Source: Actinomycetes bacterium (GTDB lineage: Bacteria > Actinomycetota > Actinomycetes > Actinomycetales > Actinomycetaceae). From it: 6,190 nucleotides of DNA. The position numbers were made by a program, and so were the translations under genes. Positions 1 to 6,063 of the stretch are shown one piece after another; within the stretch, counting starts at the first letter, position 1, and each line of letters opens with the position of its first letter. Under the pieces are notes generated by a model. It was not told the origin of the DNA, made no database searches, and saw only the letters and a program-made list of their open reading frames with translations. Location of the stretch: NCBI GenBank assembly GCA_023426345.1, contig JAFAAX010000082.1, positions 1 to 6,190 on the forward strand. The letters are read 5' to 3'.

Positions 1-127
1 CAAGTGGGGTGGTACCCCCTTCCATTACACGCGTCCCTACTACGACGCGATCTGCGCGGGACTCAACCGCGCCGCCGGAGCCTGACCCAGCAACTGCACC
101 ACCCCAAAGCACGACCACTCAACGGAG
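1..127 (+). repeat. Left arm of a perfect 127-bp inverted repeat (probable IS end)
   Basis: Every base from 1 to 127 pairs with 6190 down to 6064, and the identity stops abruptly at 127/128 (the left continues atgccg, the other arm continues cgggg). The arm holds the end of a reading frame with its stop at 83-85, then 42 bp of non-coding sequence. That is the expected layout of the transposase-terminal end of an insertion sequence. The inner edge at 127 is therefore probably the exact element end. The outer limit is unknown because the window ends here. The family was not recognised. Confidence 0.9.
2..85 (+). CDS. C-terminal fragment of a probable transposase (5' end outside window)
   Basis: The second frame is open from the window edge and gives 27 codons ending in TGA at 83-85. 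The peptide begins KWGGTPFHYTRPYYDAICAG and ends NRAAGA. The same fragment appears in the opposite arm, so this frame belongs to a repeated element, which makes a transposase the simplest reading. No catalytic residues can be seen because only the extreme C-terminus is present, and I cannot assign an IS family. The frame is chosen over the other two because its stop leaves a short non-coding tail before the repeat boundary, as is usual at an IS end. An alternative is the 3' end of some other duplicated gene. Confidence 0.45.
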   Translation, partial: KWGGTPFHYTRPYYDAICAGLNRAAGA

Positions 128-225
128 ATGCCGACGCGCCCTGATAGAGTCGAGGTATTCAGTCAGACACGCGCGCCCGTCGCGCGCCCGCCAACACATC
201 TGCCATGAAGGACGTCCCTCACCCC

Positions 226-1497
226 ATGAGGATTCTGGTCGTCTCCCAGGTCTGGGAGCCGGAGAGCGGCACGCCGCAACGCCGGTGGACGTGGCTGACG
301 CGCGCGCTGATCGCGGCAGGCCACGACATCGATGTCCTGGCGCCCCCGCCCCACTATCCCACCGGGCATCTGCTCGATGACTCCCCGCAGTACCAGGCGG
401 GCTCTGTGTCCCCCGGCTCAAACGGAGAGACGATCTTCCGCACAGCCTTCCGCGAGCACGACGCCTCCTTGGAGTCCCGCCTCGCCGACCAGGGCCTGGA
501 GATGCTCTCCCAGTGGCGCACGGGCCGCGACGTCATCCGGCGGCGCCGGCCCGACCTGCTGGTCGCCACCGCTCCTCCGCTGCCGGCGGCTTTCGTAGTC
601 TCCGCCCTGGCGCGCACCGCCCACCTGCCCTATGTCGTCGACCTGCGCGACGCGTGGCCGGATATCCTCGACAACATGAACGACTGGGAGCCCACCACGG
701 ACCGTCCCGCTCGGCGCTCCCACGGCTCCGCGATCGCTCAGATCAAAGCTACGCTGTTCCACTCGATGACGGCCACGGGAGGCAAGATGCTCACCGCCTC
801 GCTGGCGTCTGCCGCGGGCGTCATCTCCACCAGTTCCTCCTTCGCGGAAGTCTTGCGCAGCCGCGGCGTGGCCCGCACGCTCACGGTGCGCAACCTGGGC
901 GCGCACCAGTCCGCGGAACTGGCTCCGCGCCCCCGACATTCCGACACCCTCAACATCCTTTACGCGGGCACGACGGGCCGAGCCCAGGAACTCGCCAACG
1001 CGCTGCGCGCCCTCCACGACGTGCGCGAACGCGGCATCGACGCCCGGATGCGCGTCGTCGGGTCGGGCGCCCATCTCAAGACCCTGCGCCGCAATGCCGA
1101 GTCCCTGGGCCTGCCTGTCGAGTTCACGGGCCGCATCCCCTTCGCCGACGTGTCGGCCCACTACGAGTGGGCCGACACCGTCCTCATCCACCTCCAGGAT
1201 TGGCCGTCGATGTCGTGGACCGTCCCCTCCAAGCTCTACGAGGCCCTGGAGATGGGCCGTCACATCTCCATGTCCGTCAACGGCGAGGCCGCCGATATCG
1301 TCAACGCCGCCCATGCTGGAGACGCGGTGCCCGCGATGGACCGCACGGCCCTGGCGGACCTGTGGCAGCGCCTGGCCGAGGATCGTGAGCTGCTCGATGT
1401 CGACGGCAACGGCCAGCGCTGGATGCGCGAACACTGCGATCCAGAGCGCTCCGCTGCGGAGCTGGTGGCTTTCCTCGAGGAGTGCGCGCGTGGTTGA
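226..1497 (+). CDS. GT-B family 4 glycosyltransferase, WbuB-like
   Basis: This 423-residue GT-B enzyme probably transfers a sugar from a nucleotide-sugar donor to a lipid-linked glycan intermediate on the cytoplasmic side of the membrane. The N-terminal Rossmann half opens with MRILVVSQVWEPESGTPQRR and PPPHYPTG (about residues 40-47), as in WbuB-like GT4 enzymes that read PPE.G..QNR and P.YP.G. DLRDAWPD lies at 139-146. The donor-binding half begins at LYAGTTG (245-251) and holds SKLYEALEMGR (335-345) with E339, then NGEAADIV with E354. Length is normal for the family. I chose the ATG at 226 because GAAGGA at 207-212 can serve as its ribosome site, although the 13-nt spacing is long, and MRILVV is the usual family start. 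An in-frame ATG at 205 would add seven residues but has no visible ribosome site. It overlaps the next glycosyltransferase by 8 nt. Donor and acceptor cannot be read from sequence. The 98 bp upstream show no convincing promoter. Confidence 0.9.
   Translation: MRILVVSQVWEPESGTPQRRWTWLTRALIAAGHDIDVLAPPPHYPTGHLLDDSPQYQAGSVSPGSNGETIFRTAFREHDASLESRLADQGLEMLSQWRTGRDVIRRRRPDLLVATAPPLPAAFVVSALARTAHLPYVVDLRDAWPDILDNMNDWEPTTDRPARRSHGSAIAQIKATLFHSMTATGGKMLTASLASAAGVISTSSSFAEVLRSRGVARTLTVRNLGAHQSAELAPRPRHSDTLNILYAGTTGRAQELANALRALHDVRERGIDARMRVVGSGAHLKTLRRNAESLGLPVEFTGRIPFADVSAHYEWADTVLIHLQDWPSMSWTVPSKLYEALEMGRHISMSVNGEAADIVNAAHAGDAVPAMDRTALADLWQRLAEDRELLDVDGNGQRWMREHCDPERSAAELVAFLEECARG
1477..1482 (+). 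promoter_or_regulatory. Ribosome binding site GAGGAG for the GTG start at 1490
   Basis: GAGGAG lies 7 nt before GTG at 1490, inside the last codons of the upstream glycosyltransferase. It is the best Shine-Dalgarno match near any possible start of the second gene. It decides the GTG start over the much longer open frame running back to 1094 and over the later ATG at 1640. Confidence 0.7.
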
Positions 1498-3358
1498 CCC
1501 GAGTCCTCCCGATCCCGACTCACGAGGACGGCCGCGGCTGCGCCACGCCACGCCCCTGAGGGAGGACGAACTCCGGTGGGCGCGCACTGCCGTGAACCTG
1601 GTGCGTTCCACGCCGTTGCTCGTCTCCTCGGTGGCGAACATGCTCACCGAGGATCCGGTGCTGTTCGCCGTTCAGGCGGCGCGTCGGGCCCCGCACGGCG
1701 CGCGCGACGTGTTGACGCGTCTTCCCCTGCCCGGGCGGGCCGGCTCCCCGACGCGCGTGTTCTGGCTGTTCATGCTCGACCGCCGCACGCAGGTGGCCGA
1801 GGAACTCGACGGCGCGCCCGCTCCCACCAGTCGTGCGGGACGCCGCCTGACGGACACGATCCGCCTCCGCCTGGGGATGTCGGTGGATCCGGCCAGCGCC
1901 ACCCCCGCGGCGCTAGCGCGCCAGATCTGGGAGCAGGGCGATGTCACGCGGGCCGTGGAGATCGCCGCACCCGATCCCGCCCTCCATGCGCGTCTGGCCT
2001 CCGAGCGGGCCGTCCTCACCCCAGGCCGCACCCTGCTGCTGCCGAGGACGCCCGCGACCGGCAATCCGCGAACCGCGTCCGGAAACGCCCAGGCCGCCAC
2101 GGGGGCGCCCTCGTCGATCGGCGCGCAGGGAGCCACGCGCGTGCTGCACGTGCTGACGAACTCCCTGCCGTGGACGAACTCGGGATACGCGCTGCGCTCG
2201 CACGCCGTGCTGCGCGCCCAACGGGAGGCCGGGCTGGATGTCTCGGCGGTGACCAGGCTGGCCTACCCTGTCACGATCGGACGACCGTGGGCGGACCGCG
2301 TGGAGGAGGTGGACGGGCTCACCTACCGGCGATTGCTGCCCGCCTCCCAGCCGCGGACTGTGGAGGGGCGACTCGCCCTGCAGGCGCGGATGACGGCCGA
2401 GCTAGCCCGTCAGGTGCGCCCGGACGTCATTCACACGACGACGAACTTCCACAACGCGCTGGTGGCGAGGGCCGTGTCGCGCGCAATCGGGGTGCCGTGG
2501 GTCTACGAGATGCGCGGCGAGCTCGAGAAGTCGTGGGTGGCCAGACATCCACGCGCTCAGCAGGACCAGGCGCTGGGTTCTGAGCGGTACGCACTGATGC
2601 GGGCCCGGGAGACGGAACTCGCGCGCGACGCGGATGCGGTGGTCGTGCTCTCGCAGGTCCAACGCGAGGCGATGATCGCACGCGGGGTCGCACCCGAGCG
2701 TATCCACGTCGTCCCCAACGCCGTGGAGGATCGATTCCTCGACATCCCCCGTGATCCCCGAGGCGCCCGCGAGCGTTTGGGGCTGGACCGCAGCGGGGGC
2801 GGGTTCTGGGCGGGATCGGTCTCGGCAATGGTGGACTACGAGGGGTTCGACACGTTGTTGCGCGCCGTCGCGCTGCTCGTCGACCGAGGCCTGGACGTCC
2901 GCTGTGTGCTGGTGGGGGACGGAGTGGCGCGTCCGGAGTTGGCGGACCTAGCGGATCGCCTCGGCATCGCGGAGCGTGTGGTGCTACCCGGGCGTGTGAC
3001 GCCGGAAGACGCCCAGGACTGGTACCAGGCGCTAGACGTCATGGTGATTCCGCGACGCGACACCCCGGTGACGCGGGCCGTCACCCCGATCAAAGGGTTG
3101 CAGGCGATGGCGATGGGGATCCCCCTCGTCGTCTCCGACCTGCCGGCGCTCACCGAGATCGGCAGCGCCGACGGACAGGGGCTGACCGCCCCAGCCGAGG
3201 ACCCCGTGGCCCTGGCCGACGCCTTGGCCCGCCTCGCGGCGGACACGGAGCTGGCGACGCGCTTGTCCGACGCGGCCCGGACCGCCGCGCGCACCCGCAC
3301 GTGGAGCGCGAACGGCCAGGCGTATGCGCAGATGTATCAGGACCTGCTGTCGTCCTGA
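1490..3358 (+). CDS. GT-B family 4 glycosyltransferase with long N-terminal extension
   Basis: This 622-residue protein joins a GT4 catalytic module to an N-terminal region of about 215 residues. The extension is Arg/Ala-rich and ends in an Ala/Thr/Gly/Pro-rich linker (about 190-214). I recognise no domain in it and see no signal peptide. The GT-B part starts at TRVLHVLTN (216-224), followed by VYEMRGELE (about 339-345), VVPNAVED (407-414), a GS..MVDYEGFDTLL loop (YEG at 450-452) and VTPIKGLQAMAMG near Q538. It then runs SDLPALTEI to a normal C-terminus. The GTG start has a strong GAGGAG ribosome site and overlaps the upstream gene's stop by 8 nt, so the two are probably one operon and translationally coupled. 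The position that is usually Glu in (K.LEAMA.G), which contacts the donor ribose in GT4 enzymes, is Gln538 (CAG). It likely acts on the same cell-surface glycan as its neighbour. Sugar specificity is unknown. Confidence 0.85.
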   Translation: MVDPSPPDPDSRGRPRLRHATPLREDELRWARTAVNLVRSTPLLVSSVANMLTEDPVLFAVQAARRAPHGARDVLTRLPLPGRAGSPTRVFWLFMLDRRTQVAEELDGAPAPTSRAGRRLTDTIRLRLGMSVDPASATPAALARQIWEQGDVTRAVEIAAPDPALHARLASERAVLTPGRTLLLPRTPATGNPRTASGNAQAATGAPSSIGAQGATRVLHVLTNSLPWTNSGYALRSHAVLRAQREAGLDVSAVTRLAYPVTIGRPWADRVEEVDGLTYRRLLPASQPRTVEGRLALQARMTAELARQVRPDVIHTTTNFHNALVARAVSRAIGVPWVYEMRGELEKSWVARHPRAQQDQALGSERYALMRARETELARDADAVVVLSQVQREAMIARGVAPERIHVVPNAVEDRFLDIPRDPRGARERLGLDRSGGGFWAGSVSAMVDYEGFDTLLRAVALLVDRGLDVRCVLVGDGVARPELADLADRLGIAERVVLPGRVTPEDAQDWYQALDVMVIPRRDTPVTRAVTPIKGLQAMAMGIPLVVSDLPALTEIGSADGQGLTAPAEDPVALADALARLAADTELATRLSDAARTAARTRTWSANGQAYAQMYQDLLSS

Positions 3359-3392
3359 CCGCGGGTCGGTCCGGGAATCGTCAGTCGGTCGT

Positions 3393-3998
3393 CTATCCGC
3401 CCTGAGACGTCCCAGAAAGAGGGGGCGTGTCATCGTTGTTTCCGCCGGCGTCCCCGGGGTTCTGCTCAGGATCCTCCCCACCCTCGCCGGGGTTTCCGCC
3501 GTCGTCCCCTGCGTTCTGCCCAGGATCCTCCCCACCCTCGCCGGGGGAACCGCTTGCTTCCGACGGCTGGGCTTGTCCCGGGGTGACGACCTGCTGCCCG
3601 TCTCCGCCAGTGACAGCCGACCCACCTCCGTCCTGGTTTCCGACCGGCGCCGTGTCCTCCCAGTAACCGTCTTCGGTGCCCTGGCCGGTCTCCGTGGGGA
3701 GCTGCGTGAGAGGGAGCGCGGGTGACGCGGTGGGGCTCGCCGGCGACGCGGTCCCGTGGGAGGGCCGTGGCACCGGCCCCGAAGACGCGGGCGACGCAAC
3801 CGGCGAGTGACTCATGGAAACGGTCGGAGTGGGAGAGGATGCTGGGTCGGAGGAGTCGAACGCGCCGCCGCGCACAAACATCACGGAAGCCATGACCAGC
3901 ACGCCGACGGTGGCGATCTCTGCAATCACGGGCGCAATGCCGACGTGACGCCGCTTCGCCTTGATGCGTGGTTGCTCCTGCTCCCCGTCGCCATTCAA
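3393..3998 (-). CDS. Membrane-anchored Ser/Thr/Pro-rich protein with repetitive acidic Gly-rich tail
   Basis: I do not recognise this 201-residue protein. A basic N-terminus (RIKAKRR, 11-17) precedes one hydrophobic segment at about 20-42, followed by RGG, so the rest should lie outside the cell. Residues 48-110 are very rich in Ser, Thr, Pro and Ala, like a wall-spanning or mucin-like stalk. The C-terminal part is Gly/Glu/Asp/Pro/Asn-rich with two copies of an 18-residue unit around NPGEGGEDPEQNPGDAG. There is no LPXTG sorting signal and no catalytic motif. The start is a TTG whose last two bases form part of the upstream LCP gene's TGA (TTGA, 4-nt overlap), with GGAG 7 nt before it. The only nearby ATG, at 3994, is out of frame. 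Tight coupling suggests it works with the LCP ligase, perhaps as a partner or glycan acceptor. The 34 bp between its stop and the convergent glycosyltransferase contain no clear terminator. Confidence 0.7.
   Translation of the reverse strand: MNGDGEQEQPRIKAKRRHVGIAPVIAEIATVGVLVMASVMFVRGGAFDSSDPASSPTPTVSMSHSPVASPASSGPVPRPSHGTASPASPTASPALPLTQLPTETGQGTEDGYWEDTAPVGNQDGGGSAVTGGDGQQVVTPGQAQPSEASGSPGEGGEDPGQNAGDDGGNPGEGGEDPEQNPGDAGGNNDDTPPLSGTSQGG
3441..3548 (-). repeat. Two tandem copies of a 54-bp unit inside the secreted protein gene
   Basis: Units 3441-3494 and 3495-3548 align without gaps. The last part of each (3467-3492 and 3521-3546) is identical over 26 bp and the rest differs at a few positions. 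The period is a multiple of three, so copy-number change would keep the frame and add or remove 18 residues of the acidic Gly-rich tail. Confidence 0.85.
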
Positions 3999-5038
3999 GA
4001 GACCGCTCCGGACTTCAGGGACTGGATGTCCGGGTCATTGGCCACGTAGTCCTTGACGTCGTCCTTCCTCCAGGCGTCCATGAGGGACGCCAGCGCGGAG
4101 TCGTCGAGCACCACGATCGACTGCCCGTCCGCGCTGGTGCCGGTGCCGGTGTAGGGAGCGGTGAAGAAGGTGACTCCCGGCCCGCGCAGGTCCTTGAGGC
4201 TCAGCCCCAGGGACACCATGGAGTCGACGTCCAGTCCCTCGTCCACGGCGGAATGCGCGAGCAGGATCTGGGCGAGCTGCCCGACCTTCTGTGGGGAGGT
4301 GAGCACGTCCTTCTCGAAGACGCGGCTCATGATCGCTTGGATCCATGCCTGCTGGCGACGGACGCGGTCGAAGTCTCCGTGGGGCAGCGACTTGCGTTCG
4401 CGCACGAATGCCAGCGCCTCTGCGCCGTTCATCGTCTGGGGGCCATCGACGGTGTCGATCGTGACGCTGCCCAGGGCGTCCGTCATCTGTTCGAAGCTCG
4501 TGAAGTCGACGACGGCGAAATGGTCGATACCCACACCCGTGAGGTCCTGCACCGTCTGGATGGTGAGCGAGGCTCCTCCGAAGGAGTAGGCGGCGTTGAC
4601 CTTGGCCTCCCCATAGCCAGGGATCGACACCCAGGAGTCGCGCGGGATCGACATGACGTTGACGGACTTGCGGTCCCCGGATAGCTGCACGAGCATCATG
4701 ACGTCAGAGCGTCCCGCTCCGTACTGCCAGTCGGACGGGTCACCGCCGGACTCGCGCGAGTCCGACCCCAGGATGAGGAAGTTCAGCTGACCTGTGTCCT
4801 GTTGGTCCGACTGAGAGCCGGACTCACCGGACTGGGCCCCGATCTGGGAGGGATCCAGCGTGACCGGCACGTGCTGGATCTGAGAATTGATCGCGTGGCG
4901 TACTCCGAGAGCGATCCCACCCACAGCCAGGACGAGGACCAGGAGAATCACGCCGAGCCCGATGAGCGCCTTCTTCGTCCCGCTCATTGGCCTCTTCACG
5001 GCGGCGTGGGCGCCCGACCGGCTCGTTGGTGTCGACAT
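3995..5038 (-). CDS. LytR-CpsA-Psr (LCP) family glycopolymer ligase
   Basis: LCP enzymes sit on the outer face of the membrane and move a glycopolymer from its polyprenyl-pyrophosphate carrier onto peptidoglycan or, in Actinomyces oris, onto a surface protein. This 347-residue protein has a short basic cytoplasmic end, one membrane helix (about 24-46), a Ser/Gln/Gly-rich linker and a complete LCP domain. Visible active-site motifs are ILGSDSR (89-95), GRSD (109-112), SIPRD (130-134), KVNAAY (146-151) and RERKSLPHGDFDRVRRQQ (213-230). These hold the Arg and Asp residues that bind pyrophosphate and Mg2+. The stretch between SVTIDTVD and GPQTMNG is very short compared with many LCPs. ATG 5038 was chosen. 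GTG 5068 would add ten atypical residues, and ATG 4987 (GAAGAGG upstream) is also possible. No C-terminal LytR_C domain is present. It is divergent from the toxin-antitoxin pair and translationally coupled to the Ser/Pro-rich protein downstream. Confidence 0.92.
   Translation of the reverse strand: MSTPTSRSGAHAAVKRPMSGTKKALIGLGVILLVLVLAVGGIALGVRHAINSQIQHVPVTLDPSQIGAQSGESGSQSDQQDTGQLNFLILGSDSRESGGDPSDWQYGAGRSDVMMLVQLSGDRKSVNVMSIPRDSWVSIPGYGEAKVNAAYSFGGASLTIQTVQDLTGVGIDHFAVVDFTSFEQMTDALGSVTIDTVDGPQTMNGAEALAFVRERKSLPHGDFDRVRRQQAWIQAIMSRVFEKDVLTSPQKVGQLAQILLAHSAVDEGLDVDSMVSLGLSLKDLRGPGVTFFTAPYTGTGTSADGQSIVVLDDSALASLMDAWRKDDVKDYVANDPDIQSLKSGAVS
4006..4009 (-). promoter_or_regulatory. Ribosome binding site GGAG for the TTG start at 3998
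   Basis: On the minus strand GGAG lies 7 nt before TTG, within the last codons of the LCP gene. It supports the unusual TTG start and coupling by the TTGA stop-start overlap. Confidence 0.55.
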
Positions 5039-5101
5039 GGCTCCCAGTATCCCCCACAGGCAACCCACCCACTACTCACGGACTCGGGTCAGAAGTGGCC
5101 G

Positions 5102-5114
5102 ACGCCCTGGGCGT
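5102..5114. promoter_or_regulatory. 13-bp dyad between divergent genes, possible operator
   Basis: ACGCCC-T-GGGCGT is a perfect 6-bp inverted repeat around one central base in the 162-bp region separating the LCP gene from the HTH-nucleotidyltransferase gene. It could bind a dimeric regulator such as the neighbouring HTH protein. In GC-rich DNA a dyad of this length can arise by chance, and it lies about 75 bp from the proposed -10 of that gene. Confidence 0.25.
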
Positions 5115-5188
5115 GCCCGAGTGTTGGAGATCAGGCGATTCTTGTTCGATGGCAGAAGGAATCCAGCCCACAGAAATATGTCACGCGA

Positions 5189-5194
5189 TATAGT
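5189..5194 (+). promoter_or_regulatory. Candidate -10 box TATAGT, probably for a leaderless transcript
   Basis: TATAGT fits the TANNNT consensus and ends 6 nt before the ATG at 5201, which would put transcription start at or next to the start codon. There is no Shine-Dalgarno sequence before this ATG, which agrees with leaderless translation, common in actinomycetes. No convincing -35 box is visible at 16-18 bp. The stretch is a small AT-rich island in GC-rich surroundings. Confidence 0.45.
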
Positions 5195-5200
5195 GCCGAT

Positions 5201-5644
5201 ATGGCCAATCAGGTGCGCGAGTTGAGAAGGGCCGCCGGTCTCAGCCAGACCGAGCTTGCCCGTCGCTCGGGTGTGGCCCAGTCGAACATCGCCGCCTATG
5301 AGACGGGGAGACGGCAAGCGAGCGCCAGCATGATCGAACGACTGCAGGACGCGGCTCGTCCGTTGCCGCACGATGCGCTGGCTGCACATCGCCGGGAGTT
5401 GGAGGATCTTGCCGCTGAGTTCGGGCTCCGCAATCTTCGCGTCTTCGGGTCGGCAGCTCGCGGAGCCGATCAACCGGGCAGCGACTTGGACCTTCTCGTC
5501 TCCCGGGATCGGGGGGTCGGTCTCCTCACCATGGCCGGATTCGCTGAGGCTGCCGAGGATCTGCTCAATGTCGCCGTTGACGTGGTCTCCGATGGTGGGT
5601 TTCCGGCAGATCACGAGATCCTCACCACGGCGGTGCCGGTATGA
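5201..5644 (+). CDS. Xre-type HTH fused to MNT-type nucleotidyltransferase (antitoxin of HEPN/MNT pair)
   Basis: This 147-residue protein has two domains. Residues 3-50 form an Xre/Cro-type helix-turn-helix (LRRAAGLSQTELARRSGV then SNIAAYETGRR). Residues about 65-147 are a minimal nucleotidyltransferase with FGSAARG (82-88), SDLD (94-97, metal-binding D95 and D97) and a third acid at D127 in VAVDVVSD. In studied HEPN/MNT systems the MNT partner neutralises the HEPN RNase by adding AMP to it, and the active-site residues for that are all present here. The HTH suggests it also represses its own operon. The ATG at 5201 opens the HTH directly. The open frame upstream to 4802 lies over the LCP gene and is not coding. 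It overlaps the HEPN gene at ATGA (4 nt), so the two are coupled. It is divergent from the LCP gene, to which it is probably unrelated in function. Confidence 0.85.
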   Translation: MANQVRELRRAAGLSQTELARRSGVAQSNIAAYETGRRQASASMIERLQDAARPLPHDALAAHRRELEDLAAEFGLRNLRVFGSAARGADQPGSDLDLLVSRDRGVGLLTMAGFAEAAEDLLNVAVDVVSDGGFPADHEILTTAVPV

Positions 5645-5979
5645 ACAAGCGGGACGCGGCCGCATTGCGGGAGATCTTACGGCTCTGCGACACCGGAGCA
5701 GGGCTTGTCGGCCGCGGACACGACTGGTATGTGGCTGATGACGCCAATGTCCCCGGCCTTGCAGCGGAGTCCCTCGTCATCAAGATCGGGGAGAATGTGG
5801 CACGGCTCAGCGAGGAGACACTCGCATGGCATCCTGAGGTCCCGTGGTCGCGCATCAAACGGATGAGGGATTGCCTGGCTCATCACGATGAGGGCACCGA
5901 CTACGAGGCTGTCTGGGACACGCTGGTCAACGACCTCCCGACGATTCGCACAGACGTCGCGCGGATTGTCCAGGCGTGA
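5641..5979 (+). CDS. HEPN-domain (DUF86/HepT-like) toxin
   Basis: This 112-residue helical protein matches HepT-like HEPN toxins, which are dimeric RNases that cut RNA through an R-X4-6-H motif. The motif is present as R76-DCLA-H81, preceded by RIKRM and followed by GTDYEAVW (85-92), as in DUF86 proteins. Length is normal. In the family the motif usually reads RX4HXY, and the tyrosine is where the MNT partner adds AMP. Here that position is Asp83 (GAT), and the next tyrosine is Y88. The nuclease residues are therefore intact while the usual modification site is missing. The ATG shares bases with the antitoxin's TGA, and no strong ribosome site is visible, so translation probably depends on the upstream gene. 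The start agrees with the family, and the helix from REILRLC onward is typical. Confidence in the family is high from motif and partner. Toxicity itself is inferred. Confidence 0.82.
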   Translation: MNKRDAAALREILRLCDTGAGLVGRGHDWYVADDANVPGLAAESLVIKIGENVARLSEETLAWHPEVPWSRIKRMRDCLAHHDEGTDYEAVWDTLVNDLPTIRTDVARIVQA

Positions 5980-5997
5980 TCCCATCCGGCCATCCTG

Positions 5998-6011
5998 AGT
6001 CGACGGCGACT
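5998..6011 (+). terminator. Small hairpin after the HEPN gene, weak terminator candidate
   Basis: AGTCG-ACGG-CGACT forms a perfect 5-bp stem with a 4-base loop, starting 19 nt after the HEPN stop. No run of T follows, so an intrinsic terminator is only a weak possibility. The rest of 5980-6063 holds nothing I can identify. Confidence 0.2.
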
Positions 6012-6063
6012 ATGCCTTGTCTGACATCACACCTGAGTTCGGACATGGGTCTGTCAAGCCCCG

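Noticed and set aside
171..190. Short direct repeat GCGCGCCCG (171-179 and 182-190) upstream of the first gene
   Set aside because: It is low-complexity GC sequence and no promoter or operator logic could be attached to it.
1094..1489. Upstream extension of the second glycosyltransferase frame back to 1094
   Set aside because: It would overlap the first glycosyltransferase's donor-binding domain, its translation is Ser/Pro/Arg low complexity, and GTG 1490 has a strong ribosome site.
418..1647. A 409-codon open frame on the minus strand across the first glycosyltransferase
   Set aside because: It is antisense to a clearly recognised GT4 enzyme, its translation is low-complexity Gly/Arg/Ala/Val without motifs, and GC-rich DNA commonly leaves such frames open.
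3357..3392. Terminator between the convergent glycosyltransferase and secreted protein genes
   Set aside because: Only a 4-bp GACC/GGTC stem and a directly repeated GTCGGTC are present, with no T-run, so no terminator can be supported.
3968..4684. A 238-codon plus-strand frame opposite the LCP gene
   Set aside because: The minus strand encodes a complete LCP domain with all active-site motifs, so this is a shadow frame.
5039..5068. Longer LCP start at GTG 5068
   Set aside because: The ten extra residues (MGCLWGILGA) are not typical and the ribosome site is weak. ATG 5038 is preferred, though not proven.
4802..5200. N-terminal extension of the HTH-nucleotidyltransferase frame
   Set aside because: It runs over the start of the LCP gene on the other strand and the HTH domain begins right after ATG 5201.
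128..6063. Firm call of a composite transposon
   Set aside because: Only the inner ends of the flanking elements are visible, the genes inside are ordinary envelope genes, and the exact 127-bp overlap fits an assembly break equally well.
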